Shown here in pieces: positions 5,954 to 12,843 of a DNA stretch of 28,296 nucleotides. Positions within the stretch are counted from its first letter, which is position 1. Each line of letters starts with the position of its first letter. Location: the IMG/VR virus record IMGVR_UViG_3300020578_000341, positions 1 through 28,296 of that record. One strand, 5' to 3'. The translations under genes and the position numbers were made by a program. Source of the DNA: a virus. The notes beneath the pieces are model-generated. The model ran no database searches. It saw only the letters and a list, made by a program, of their open reading frames with translations, and was not told the origin of the DNA.

Positions 5954-6288
5954 GTCTTTTTAAACACGCTAAAGATGTTGTTAAGGGAAAAGCTAAGCTT
6001 TTTTCAAGACGTTCGTCTAAATGGCCGTCATTGCGCAAGTCTTTTTTAGAAACTCATGGCTCTTGTGCAGCTTGCGGTTGCACAGAGTTTTTAGAAGTAC
6101 ATCACATTGAGCCATTTCACGTAAATCCCTCCTTAGAGCTAGACCCTAACAATCTCATAACGCTGTGTGATAAGCCTGGGAAAGACAATTGTCACCTAGA
6201 GATAGGACATTTGGGCAGCTTTAAAAGCAAAAACCCCAACGTCCGAGAAGACGCAGAAAAAGCCCTTAAAGCAAAAACTAAAAAATAA
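5950..6288 (+). CDS. HNH endonuclease
   Basis: A 112-aa HNH nuclease. Cys39-A-A-Cys42, then LEVHHIEPFHVNP (His51/His52), DPNNLITLC (Asn68, Cys73) and DNCHLEIGHLG (Cys81, His82) give the ββα-metal fold with its structural zinc and catalytic His. The N-terminus is very basic, suiting DNA contact. In cos-type phages such as HK97 a small HNH protein beside the terminase helps TerL cleave at cos, and its place directly after terL suggests the same job. It starts in ATGA overlap with the 20-aa ORF. A free-standing homing nuclease is the alternative, but its size and position favour the packaging role. Confidence 0.88.
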   Translation: MSLFKHAKDVVKGKAKLFSRRSSKWPSLRKSFLETHGSCAACGCTEFLEVHHIEPFHVNPSLELDPNNLITLCDKPGKDNCHLEIGHLGSFKSKNPNVREDAEKALKAKTKK

Positions 6289-6292
6289 CGAC

Positions 6293-6323
6293 AGCCACCC
6301 GATAAGAAATCATGGGGGTGGCT
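6293..6323 (+). promoter_or_regulatory. Hairpin that could mask the next gene's ribosome binding site
   Basis: AGCCACCC (6293-6300) pairs perfectly with GGGTGGCT (6316-6323) across a 15-base loop. The right arm holds the GGGGGTGG Shine-Dalgarno, and ATG 6324 follows at once. Folding would hide the SD. No T-run follows, so it is not a normal terminator. Confidence 0.5.
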
Positions 6324-6428
6324 ATGAACTTTGTCCTAACGGCAATCGCTTTAACGGTTGGTTATTACACTATTAAATTTTTTATGTTTTTGGTCAGCAT
6401 ATTAGTGTGGATTTCTAATTTACTATAA
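6324..6428 (+). CDS. Small membrane protein (34 aa)
   Basis: ATG 6324 to TAA 6426-6428 gives 34 residues beginning MNFVLTAIALTVGYYTI and continuing FFMFLVSILVWISNLL, nearly all hydrophobic with a single Lys in the middle. This suggests one long or two short membrane helices. SD GGGGGTGG (6314-6321) lies directly upstream inside a hairpin arm. The role is unknown; a holin-like or exclusion role is possible but unsupported. Confidence 0.6.
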   Translation: MNFVLTAIALTVGYYTIKFFMFLVSILVWISNLL

Positions 6429-6463
6429 AATTAAATTGGCTGTTCAACCAACAAGGTTTGTTA

Positions 6464-6784
6464 ATGAAAAACATCTATGTGTGTGCTCCGTGGCGTGACC
6501 CAAACTCTATCCTGCAGTTCAAACAAATTTCTAATAAAATCATTAGTATGGGTCAAAATCCTGTTAGTTGGGCAGTTATGTACTCATCAGTTCTTGACTT
6601 CTCTGATTATAAAGACAGAGATAAAGCGGTCACCATGGGGCTTATGCTTATGAGCGCGTGTCATGAAGTGTGGGTGTTTGGAATGAAAACCCCCTCTATG
6701 GTAAAAGAGATTGAGCTGGCTCAAGAAAAGGGACTTACAGTTGTTGAGTATTCTTTGCTTGACTTTCTCCATGGTTCGAGGTAA
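6464..6784 (+). CDS. Nucleoside 2-deoxyribosyltransferase-like protein (DUF4406/DUF7768 type)
   Basis: ATG 6464 is preferred over the in-frame TTG 6458 because AAGG (6453-6456) is better spaced. The ~106-aa product begins MKNIYVCAPWRDPNSI, has KDRDKAVTMGLMLMSACHEVWVFG in two stretches, and ends with SMVKEIELAQEKGLTVVEY. This is the Rossmann-like pattern of small phage proteins related to nucleoside 2-deoxyribosyltransferases: YVCAPWR at the nucleotide loop, an R near the middle, the hydrophobic C-x-E/D-V-W-V-F-G strand, then M-x-x-E-I. Members may hydrolyse or transfer deoxyribose on nucleosides or act on nucleotide signals. Activity is not certain. A promoter for the next gene lies in its 3' end. 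Confidence 0.65.
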   Translation: MKNIYVCAPWRDPNSILQFKQISNKIISMGQNPVSWAVMYSSVLDFSDYKDRDKAVTMGLMLMSACHEVWVFGMKTPSMVKEIELAQEKGLTVVEYSLLDFLHGSR

Positions 6785-6787
6785 AAT
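6759..6787 (+). promoter_or_regulatory. Sigma70-like promoter before the structural gene at 6814
   Basis: TTGACT (6759-6764), exactly 17 bases, then TAAAAT (6782-6787). It lies within the end of the preceding gene and 27 bases before the ATG at 6814, whose SD is AGGAG. It is one of the best promoter matches in the window. Confidence 0.65.
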
Positions 6788-6813
6788 AGGCAGGACTATA
6801 GGAGTTTTTTAAC

Positions 6814-7797
6814 ATGTCCTATCTATCCTTGTCTCTAAATACAGCGGCTTCTTCTGTTGAAAATCCGCTTAAATCAACGTCTGCAGCCTCTATGGCTTTT
6901 GATGTCTCTGGCCTAGCCTTAGACATTGCAGAAGGATTTTCAGTCGTTCTTGACCCCAGAGAAGAAAGAGTCGTTGCGTCTACGCGCAAGGCTATCTCTC
7001 TTGATTCGACAACTGAACTCCAAGTTACTCAGCCTTATAACAGCCTAACTCAAGAAACAACTTGGCGTGTCCGTTGGACTGGTAATGGGACTAACCCTAA
7101 TTTTCGCGTTCGCAGGTCACTAACAGTTAATAGCACAACGACTGTAGGCATTACTCGCTTGAATGACACAGTTGCTCGCGTTCAGTTTTCAGGAGCCATT
7201 GGCTCTAACGCCAAAATTAATGACATTCTCCTTTTGGAAAAAGACAACGACATTGGCCTCCTCTCTCCTTTCAATGCCGGCAACCAAGGCATTCCTGTCA
7301 GGATTGTAGGAGTAGGCTCTAACTTTTTGGACGTTGACGACTCCGGAGTTCTTGTTAACGAGATAGCAGTCCTCCTCGGAGTTGATTACTTAGACGTACT
7401 CAAAGTCTTTTCTTCGTCTGGAGTTCAAACTACAGACGTTCTTAAGATTAGTTCTCCTGCCTTTAACTATGGTAGTAGAGGGTCTTACAAGGTTATCTTT
7501 GTGTCAGCAGACTATATTGATATCGAAACGCCTTCTCTTGTGCCAGAGACTGTATCTGGGATTACTGAAGGGTTTCAAGTATTTTCAAACACAATTCACT
7601 ACTTTGCAGTTAAAGCAAAGGGTGCTATTCAACTTATAGTTGATGAAAAAGTTCTTGACCTTTCTTTGTTAGGTGATACAGCTATATTTGCGGCTGCAAT
7701 CAGTTGTTCAGAAGTTATCGTTAGAAACTCGTCTGACGGCAACTTGAGTGTCGAAGGATTGTGGTGTGCAGCAGGGTTAAATGGAACTGCTTGTTAA
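6814..7797 (+). CDS. Beta-rich probable virion structural protein (327 aa)
   Basis: The SD AGGAG and its own promoter precede ATG 6814. The protein begins MSYLSLSLNTAASSVENP and is rich in Ser, Thr, Val and Asn with alternating beta-strand patterns throughout, few Lys, and Cys near the C-terminus (WCAAGLNGTAC). It lacks the helices expected of an HK97-type major capsid protein. Its place between terminase/HNH and the portal suggests a head-associated, decoration or neck/fibre protein. I do not recognise a family, so the structural role is inferred from composition and position. Confidence 0.6.
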   Translation: MSYLSLSLNTAASSVENPLKSTSAASMAFDVSGLALDIAEGFSVVLDPREERVVASTRKAISLDSTTELQVTQPYNSLTQETTWRVRWTGNGTNPNFRVRRSLTVNSTTTVGITRLNDTVARVQFSGAIGSNAKINDILLLEKDNDIGLLSPFNAGNQGIPVRIVGVGSNFLDVDDSGVLVNEIAVLLGVDYLDVLKVFSSSGVQTTDVLKISSPAFNYGSRGSYKVIFVSADYIDIETPSLVPETVSGITEGFQVFSNTIHYFAVKAKGAIQLIVDEKVLDLSLLGDTAIFAAAISCSEVIVRNSSDGNLSVEGLWCAAGLNGTAC

Positions 7798-7812
7798 TAA
7801 TAGGAATTTTAC

Positions 7813-9810
7813 ATGTCAGACGATAAAAAAATTACTGTCAAAATAGCTCAAGGCGACGTATCAGAAGACATTAACGTCAACTCTATTGATGATGTTGCGG
7901 GAATCATTAAGCAACGCCTTGGTAGAACTATGCTCAGTAAGTCTGATGTTCAAAAGATTGCCGAAGAAGACTTTAAGAAGCGCAAGTACAAACAATCTAA
8001 AGTCAAGTTTGGTTCTAGGTTTAATACTCGCATGGGGGTTGGCGACTCTCTTTCAAAAGAACCTAAGCGTCTCTCTGATGCAGAACTTAAAGAACTTTCT
8101 CTTATTGACCCCTACATTGGGGCAATCATCAACACTCGCGTAGCGCAGATTTCTAGCTTTGGTGCTCAGTCTGAGTCTAAGTTTGACAAGGGTGTTCGCG
8201 TCCTCGACCTAGACGAAATTCGCCGCGAAGACTTTGAAAACGAAGAAGCTTTTGAACGCGAACTCAAACTCCGTGAAGCCGAAAAGAAAGCAATTCTTGA
8301 ATGGGTTTTGCATTGTGGTACGTCGGACAAGAAAGTCTTAAACGAAATCTACGAAGCCGCCGACCCAACATTTAAGCACTGCTCACTCAAAGACTACTTC
8401 CAAGCACAGACTCGCGCATTGTTGACGTTTGGCCGTAGTGCTCGCCAGAATCTACTGAACTCTGATGGCACCATCGTAGCCTTCAGACCAACTCCTATTG
8501 AGACTATCAAGCAAGTCAAGTTTGGCTCTAGGGTTCATGTGACCGCAGTGTCAGATATTGCTCAGCAGTCAGAAGTAGACGCTCAAGAGTACAACAAGAT
8601 TCCAGTCAACAACAAACCAATCGCTTACGTTCAAGAAGTAGACGGCGTCCAGACAGGATTCTTTACAGACGAAGACCTTAAAGTAGTCTACTATCAAGTC
8701 CAATCATTCCTAGACTTGAACGGCTACCCTATGGGACCAATCGAGTTTGCTCTATTCTTGGTTTACATTCATCAGCACACGTTGAGCTATCTACGCAATC
8801 AGTTTGTTAAAGGTCAGCTCAGCAAGAGTATGATTGTTGTCAGACCTACTGACCCATCAGTCAAAATCTCTGACGAAGATATTGAATCTTTTAAGATGGA
8901 GATTCAAAACCTAGCTACAAGAACTGACAACTCTAGTGTCATTCCTGTTATCGGCGGCCCAGTAGAGCTAGAACTCATCAAGACGACCGAGACTCCAAAA
9001 GACATGGAGTGGATGCAGGTCGAGCAAACAGTCATTCGCGCCCTCTGTTCAGCCTTTCAGATTTCCCCCACAGAAGCTGGCTTTGGCCAGTTGGGCGACA
9101 CTGCCGGCATGGGTCAAGGTTCGCGTGACTATGAACTAGTCCAAGGCGAAGAGCGCGGTCTTAGACTACTTGTAGATATTCTAGTAGAAGATATCAATGA
9201 TGCTGTTTATCAGAACTTCCCAGAAGCCAAAAAACGCTATAAGGTAGCTGCTTTCGGAATTGGTAACGAGACACGCGAAGGTGTTATTCAGCGTCAGACA
9301 CAAGAGCTACAAACGACGGCAACCCTAAATTCTCTGTTCAGCGATTCTGACAAAAATAGACAGTTTGAGTTTGGTGGAGATGTTCCTTTGTCTCCCTTGT
9401 TTCATCAGAACGTAGCCCGCTACATGACTTATGGAAAGTTTATGGAGAGCTACTTTGGGATGGAAGGTGCAAGCAAGCGCCCTGAACTAGACTTTATTAT
9501 TGACCCTAGCCTCAATCAAGCGTATCAGCAGCTCAAGATGGGTATGCAGCAAATGCAGGCTCAGCAGCAGGCATTAGGACTGCAAGGCCAACAGATGCAG
9601 CTTGAAATGCAGCAAGCCCAAATGCAGCAGGCAGCCCAGCAGCCAAATGTGCCACAACAGGTGGCACAAAGTCAGGGGCAGCCAGAAGAGCAGCAGAAGT
9701 CTGAAGACGTAGAGCTAGAGAAGGCTTGGGAGGAATCTATGAAGGCTAACCATGAAACTTTACTGAAATCGTGGCTTAGGCTCCATGATTTAAAGATTGA
9801 CGAAGAATAA
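7813..9810 (+). CDS. Portal protein
   Basis: A 665-aa protein that would form the dodecameric ring at the capsid vertex through which DNA passes. SD AGGA precedes ATG 7813. The early region has LIDPYIGAIINTRVAQISSFG, typical of portals. The middle has YPMGPIEFALFLVYIHQHTLSY, then the stem/clip region, and EWMQVEQTVIRALCSAFQISPTEAGF, matching the SPP1/HK97 family pattern in which a helix is followed by a ...F-x-I-P/S-P-x-x-x-G motif. Residues ~575-645 are extremely rich in Gln and Met (for example QQMQAQQQALG), which is likely the crown/barrel coiled region or a scaffold-binding tail. Length is above the usual 450-550 aa because of this tail and an N-terminal extension. Confidence 0.88.
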   Translation: MSDDKKITVKIAQGDVSEDINVNSIDDVAGIIKQRLGRTMLSKSDVQKIAEEDFKKRKYKQSKVKFGSRFNTRMGVGDSLSKEPKRLSDAELKELSLIDPYIGAIINTRVAQISSFGAQSESKFDKGVRVLDLDEIRREDFENEEAFERELKLREAEKKAILEWVLHCGTSDKKVLNEIYEAADPTFKHCSLKDYFQAQTRALLTFGRSARQNLLNSDGTIVAFRPTPIETIKQVKFGSRVHVTAVSDIAQQSEVDAQEYNKIPVNNKPIAYVQEVDGVQTGFFTDEDLKVVYYQVQSFLDLNGYPMGPIEFALFLVYIHQHTLSYLRNQFVKGQLSKSMIVVRPTDPSVKISDEDIESFKMEIQNLATRTDNSSVIPVIGGPVELELIKTTETPKDMEWMQVEQTVIRALCSAFQISPTEAGFGQLGDTAGMGQGSRDYELVQGEERGLRLLVDILVEDINDAVYQNFPEAKKRYKVAAFGIGNETREGVIQRQTQELQTTATLNSLFSDSDKNRQFEFGGDVPLSPLFHQNVARYMTYGKFMESYFGMEGASKRPELDFIIDPSLNQAYQQLKMGMQQMQAQQQALGLQGQQMQLEMQQAQMQQAAQQPNVPQQVAQSQGQPEEQQKSEDVELEKAWEESMKANHETLLKSWLRLHDLKIDEE

Positions 9811-9859
9811 TTAAAGTTTTGTTTGTGTATGTCTGATAATTAAAGTGGAGGTACCTGTT

Positions 9860-10159
9860 ATGAGTAAGGCTCAGGAGGCGCGTGAGATGGCAGATAGCTT
9901 CAACCAACCAGAACATAAAGCCAAGCGTATGGCTGAGTTGGTTAGTCACATTGTGGATATTCTGATTGAAGATGCCTTGGCAGCGGCCAAGCGTGGTCTT
10001 TACGACATGTCTTACAAGATGGAAGAAATGGAAAAAGAGCGTATCCGCCTTGCCAACCTTCAAGAAGCAGATATCACTAAAGAAGTTATTGAGAAGATGA
10101 ATCAGCTTGGTTTTCAAGCAGGCTTTAGTCGTCCCTATATTAACGTCTCATGGAAATAA
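9860..10159 (+). CDS. Small helical protein (99 aa)
   Basis: ATG 9860 follows GTGGAGGT (9845-9852); an in-frame GTG at 9845 lies within that SD and is rejected. The product starts MSKAQEAREMADSFNQ and is highly helical and charged, with heptad-like parts (SYKMEEMEKERIRLANLQE), ending NVSWK. It follows the portal and may be a head assembly or scaffold-like protein, but no motif proves this. It overlaps the next gene by 10 bases. Confidence 0.7.
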   Translation: MSKAQEAREMADSFNQPEHKAKRMAELVSHIVDILIEDALAAAKRGLYDMSYKMEEMEKERIRLANLQEADITKEVIEKMNQLGFQAGFSRPYINVSWK

Positions 10160-10386
10160 ATGAGACTCTCGACCAGCTTGTTGAGTTGGTCAAAACTATT
10201 TTGTCCAAAAAGAAAACAAAAGTAATTGGAATTGATGATTTAAGTCGAACTGCCGGGAAAGCCGGCCTAAAGATTTCTCTTGACGAAGACAATGTTGCAG
10301 AGTTATGTTTTAGGTTGCGAGAAGAAAATATTATTTGTAGGCCGCAAGGTATCGGAATATTTAAGCATATTAGGATTATTGAATGA
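10150..10386 (+). CDS. Small possible winged-helix protein (78 aa)
   Basis: ATG 10150 lies inside the end of the previous gene and has no good SD, so translation is probably coupled. The product begins MEINETLDQLVELVKT and has a helix-turn-helix-like middle (IGIDDLSRTAGKAGL, then VAELCFRLREENIICRPQ) and a terminal beta-hairpin (GIGIFKHIRI). This resembles a small winged-helix layout, but the match is only suggestive. The stop overlaps the next ATG (ATGA). Confidence 0.6.
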   Translation: MEINETLDQLVELVKTILSKKKTKVIGIDDLSRTAGKAGLKISLDEDNVAELCFRLREENIICRPQGIGIFKHIRIIE

Positions 10387-10994
10387 AACCTAACCTCCCT
10401 ACAGTTACATTGATTATTGCAGATAGTGTCGATTATGACAGAGCTAAGCTGTCTTTTGACCATTCTAGAGCATCGTGCAACTTTGGGGAGGCCAAGCTTC
10501 TAACTCACTTTGATACTCAAGATTCACATGTGGTCAAAATCCCTCAAATCAAGTCTATTGAAGAATACTCTCATTTCATGATTAAAGACTTAGCTAACTA
10601 TTTTGACACTCAACACGTCTTGGTGGCTCAATGGGATGGGTTTGTTTGGAAGCCAGAACTATGGGACAACAAGTTCCTGCAGTATGACTACATTGGTGCC
10701 CCGTGGCCAGAAAGTGTTCTATTCAAGGGAGTTCCTAAGCATTTCAACGTCGGTAATGGTGGATTCTCTTTAAGAAGTAAAAGACTTCAAGATTTTTTAC
10801 GAGATGACCATAAGATTACTATGCACAGGGCAGAAGATGTAGCCATATGTCAGCTCAATAGGGCATACTTGGAGGCCAAAGGATTTACGTTTGCTCCATT
10901 TGAGCTGGCTAAGAAGTTTAGTTGGGAATGTTTAGAAATGAGTCCAGCTTTTGGCGTTCATGCTAGGCTAAGGCTGGTTAAGAAGGGGGAATAA
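10383..10994 (+). CDS. DUF5672 glycosyltransferase-like protein
   Basis: A 203-aa protein with the DUF5672 signature: VAQWDGFVWKPELWDNKFL, YDYIGAPWPES, NVGNGGFSLRSKRLQDFL, RAEDVAICQLNRAYLEAKG, FAPFELAKKFSWEC and FGVHA. This family is found in bacteria and large viruses beside sugar-transfer genes and is thought to be a GT-A-like glycosyltransferase; the conserved WDGF and GNGGFSLR motifs would form the donor site. The substrate is unknown: phage DNA, virion protein or host glycan are all possible. ATG 10383 has SD AGGA at 10372 and overlaps the upstream stop by four bases. It is one of three glycosyltransferase-like genes here. Confidence 0.82.
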   Translation: MKPNLPTVTLIIADSVDYDRAKLSFDHSRASCNFGEAKLLTHFDTQDSHVVKIPQIKSIEEYSHFMIKDLANYFDTQHVLVAQWDGFVWKPELWDNKFLQYDYIGAPWPESVLFKGVPKHFNVGNGGFSLRSKRLQDFLRDDHKITMHRAEDVAICQLNRAYLEAKGFTFAPFELAKKFSWECLEMSPAFGVHARLRLVKKGE

Positions 10995-10996
10995 TT

Positions 10997-11218
10997 ATGA
11001 AGGTTTATGCGATTAGGTGGGGTGGCTTTATGAATGGTAGCCACATGCCGTTGTTCTTGACTAGAGAGAAAGCAGAAGCAAGAGCCGAAGCTATTGCCGA
11101 ACATCATAGAAAAGCTATTAAAGTAGCTGACGAAGAAAAAGAAAAATTAGGTTTGCTCTACAAAACACGCGATATGAGCCACACGATAGAAATTATTGAG
11201 CTTGACGTAGAAGAGTAA
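10997..11218 (+). CDS. Small charged protein (73 aa)
   Basis: SD GGGGGA (10985-10990) lies in the end of the previous gene, ahead of ATG 10997. The product begins MKVYAIRWGGFMNGSHMPLF. It has a beta-strand start, a long charged helix (TREKAEARAEAIAEHH) and an acidic end (IELDVEE). It looks like a small alpha/beta cytosolic protein. The family is not recognised. Confidence 0.7.
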   Translation: MKVYAIRWGGFMNGSHMPLFLTREKAEARAEAIAEHHRKAIKVADEEKEKLGLLYKTRDMSHTIEIIELDVEE

Positions 11219-11241
11219 TTTACTAAAAAGGGGCAATAGTT

Positions 11242-11505
11242 ATGATTTTTGAGAAGATGATACCAGAAGTAAAAGAGACTTTGACGGAACACGAACACCG
11301 CAAGATTCTTGCCAAACGAATTGATGAAGTCACCGAGCTTTTGTGGAGAGCACACATTGGCCTAAATGGAAGTGTGCGTAAATCAGAAAATGTTTTAGAT
11401 ACTTATGAAAATGTTTTGTTCAATATTAATCAAGCTATAAACTTACTGCCATCTATTGTTAGGTCGTTGGAAGAAGGTAAAAAATCTTTTGATAACAAAA
11501 AGTAA
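11242..11505 (+). CDS. Small helical protein (87 aa)
   Basis: ATG 11242 follows AAGGGG at 11228-11233. The 87-residue product begins MIFEKMIPEVKETLTEHE and is predicted to be nearly all alpha-helical, with a basic C-terminus (EEGKKSFDNKK). No signal, membrane segment or Cys is present. It follows in the same run of unknown genes between portal and minor head protein. The function is unknown. Confidence 0.7.
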   Translation: MIFEKMIPEVKETLTEHEHRKILAKRIDEVTELLWRAHIGLNGSVRKSENVLDTYENVLFNINQAINLLPSIVRSLEEGKKSFDNKK

Positions 11506-11522
11506 TTATTTTAGGGGGTTAA

Positions 11523-11681
11523 ATGTTTTACACTATTACAGCCACTATTGATGATGAAGAGTTGGTTCTTGTTAGAGACGTTCCAGACGAGGAGCTAGAA
11601 GGTGAACTAAATCATTTAACCCGCAGACACGAATTAAAAAATGTAACTCGCTTTGAGATTTGTCTACAAGAAGACAATTGA
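11523..11681 (+). CDS. Small acidic protein (52 aa)
   Basis: ATG 11523 follows TTAGGGGG (11511-11518), and the frame ends TGA 11679-11681. The 52 residues begin MFYTITATIDDEELVLVRD and end CLQEDN, with a beta-alpha-beta pattern. It has a good SD, a codon pattern like its neighbours and no overlap with other genes. The function is unknown. A promoter-like TTGACA starts 18 bases downstream. Confidence 0.65.
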   Translation: MFYTITATIDDEELVLVRDVPDEELEGELNHLTRRHELKNVTRFEICLQEDN

Positions 11682-11698
11682 TTTCAGCCCGCCTCAAA

Positions 11699-11727
11699 TT
11701 GACAAAACATTAGACATTGTTTAGCCT
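11699..11727 (+). promoter_or_regulatory. Promoter candidate with perfect -35
   Basis: TTGACA (11699-11704), 17 bases, then TAGCCT (11722-11727). The -35 is ideal and the -10 weak. It lies upstream of AAAGGAGAGG and ATG 11750, and would drive the 11750-14537 group. Confidence 0.4.
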
Positions 11728-11749
11728 TATCTTAAAGGAGAGGCGAACA

Positions 11750-12052
11750 ATGTCTGATTTACTTAATAATCTCGACTCAGTCGAACAAGACGCGGAAAAA
11801 CAACAAGAGTTCTTCAAGATGCTTGACGAGATGGTGTCTTCTTATGGCCACCTTCTCATGGAAGTTCAATCTATGGGTCAGAAGCTCCAAGAGTTAGCTG
11901 GCTTGGCTCATTGGTCAAAAGAGCATATCGAATATCTCCTAGCTAAAGACGAAGAGTATATGGCTGCTGTCAAGGCGTACATGGAATCGAAAGGAAGCGA
12001 CAATGGCAGCGAAGCCAACGAGGTTTCAGCAGACTTGTCCGAGAAAGCTTGA
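11750..12052 (+). CDS. Coiled-coil-like protein (100 aa), possible head assembly factor
   Basis: ATG 11750 follows AAAGGAGAGG. An upstream in-frame TTG 11717 has no SD and overlaps the promoter, so it is rejected. The product starts MSDLLNNLDSVEQDAEKQ and is long, acidic and helical with Gln/Glu/Leu heptads, ending SADLSEKA. This composition would suit a small scaffold or chaperone. The next gene starts inside it (50-base overlap in another frame). The function is inferred only from composition and position. Confidence 0.65.
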   Translation: MSDLLNNLDSVEQDAEKQQEFFKMLDEMVSSYGHLLMEVQSMGQKLQELAGLAHWSKEHIEYLLAKDEEYMAAVKAYMESKGSDNGSEANEVSADLSEKA

Positions 12053-12650
12053 TAAGCTTCCGGCAACTGCTTGTCCTCTCGCAGTAGAGTCTATAGAGGC
12101 CATTAAGGCTGGGCAGCCTGAGAAAGTCACCTGCCCATTCTTTGTTAACGACCTTCATTCAAACTACTGTTTTTGGAAATTCATGGATGAAGACGGAGAG
12201 GCGATTGACTCTGCCCGCCGCCTCGCTCAACTTAACGTCATGCAAGAAGCAGAAGTTAAGGAGATTGTCGGTAGAGCCGGCGAGATACTCTCCAATGCTG
12301 TTGATGCAGAAAACCTACAACTCTTTAAAGAAGCTGTCTACGAAGCCATGCCCGAAGTCACTGCTGATATCTACACTCAAGAGTCTTGGGTGGAAGAAGT
12401 TATTGGGGCTGACGGCATTCCACAAGAACCTGGGAAACCGGGGCGTAAGAAAAAAGCCAAGATTCAGGCTCCAAAAGGGTTTTCAGGTGGACACGCTCTA
12501 CACAAGTCTGGGAAAAGAACTCAGTTGACAGGACTCAGTGCCAAGTGGCATGAACATGTTAAGGAGTTCCAGAAGGGTGATACCCCTATTCGCATGAGTT
12601 CTAATACTATGGCGAAGAAAAAGAAAGACGAAAAAGATGAAGAATCATGA
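12003..12650 (+). CDS. Cys-rich N-terminal protein with regulator-like pattern (215 aa)
   Basis: ATG 12003 overlaps the previous gene by 50 bases. Cys12, Cys24, Cys44 and Cys56 lie in TCPRK, ACPLAVES, TCPFFVNDL and NYCFWKF. The CPFF...NYCFW pattern recalls small phage and viral proteins in which a Cys-set domain precedes a helix-turn-helix; here residues ~73-95 (RLAQLNVMQEAEVKEIVG) could be that helix pair. The C-terminus is basic (GRKKKAKIQ; MAKKKKDEKDEES). It probably binds metal (zinc or Fe-S) and perhaps nucleic acid. It lies among head genes, so an assembly role is also open. No firm family is assigned. Confidence 0.6.
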   Translation: MAAKPTRFQQTCPRKLDKLPATACPLAVESIEAIKAGQPEKVTCPFFVNDLHSNYCFWKFMDEDGEAIDSARRLAQLNVMQEAEVKEIVGRAGEILSNAVDAENLQLFKEAVYEAMPEVTADIYTQESWVEEVIGADGIPQEPGKPGRKKKAKIQAPKGFSGGHALHKSGKRTQLTGLSAKWHEHVKEFQKGDTPIRMSSNTMAKKKKDEKDEES

Positions 12651-12843
12651 AGCAATCCAAAAGCTAAAATCCGAGATACCAGATGTCCGTGAAGACGGCA
12701 TTTGGGTTTTGTACGTTAATGCCATTCATGCTTATAAGACTTTGGAACACCACGCCAAAAACGAGCCTGACTGGAAACTAAGAGACTTATTGAACAAAAT
12801 GTTAAATGATTTTAGGATTTTACATGACAAAGAAAACAGTTAA
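12637..12843 (+). CDS. Small helical protein (68 aa)
   Basis: ATG 12637 overlaps the end of the previous gene by 14 bases, and its own end overlaps the minor head gene by 20. The product starts MKNHEAIQKLKSEIPD and is helical and charged. No clear SD is seen, so coupling to upstream translation is likely. The function is unknown. The long overlaps at both ends are typical of compressed phage gene groups. Confidence 0.55.
   Translation: MKNHEAIQKLKSEIPDVREDGIWVLYVNAIHAYKTLEHHAKNEPDWKLRDLLNKMLNDFRILHDKENS

Noticed and set aside
6814-7797. Major capsid protein
   Set aside because: Beta-rich throughout without the helical features of an HK97-fold capsid; position before the portal also argues against it.
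12142-12528. 128-aa frame inside the 12003 gene
   Set aside because: Serine/leucine-rich shadow frame without SD; the 12003 frame carries Cys motifs and overlaps coherently with neighbours.
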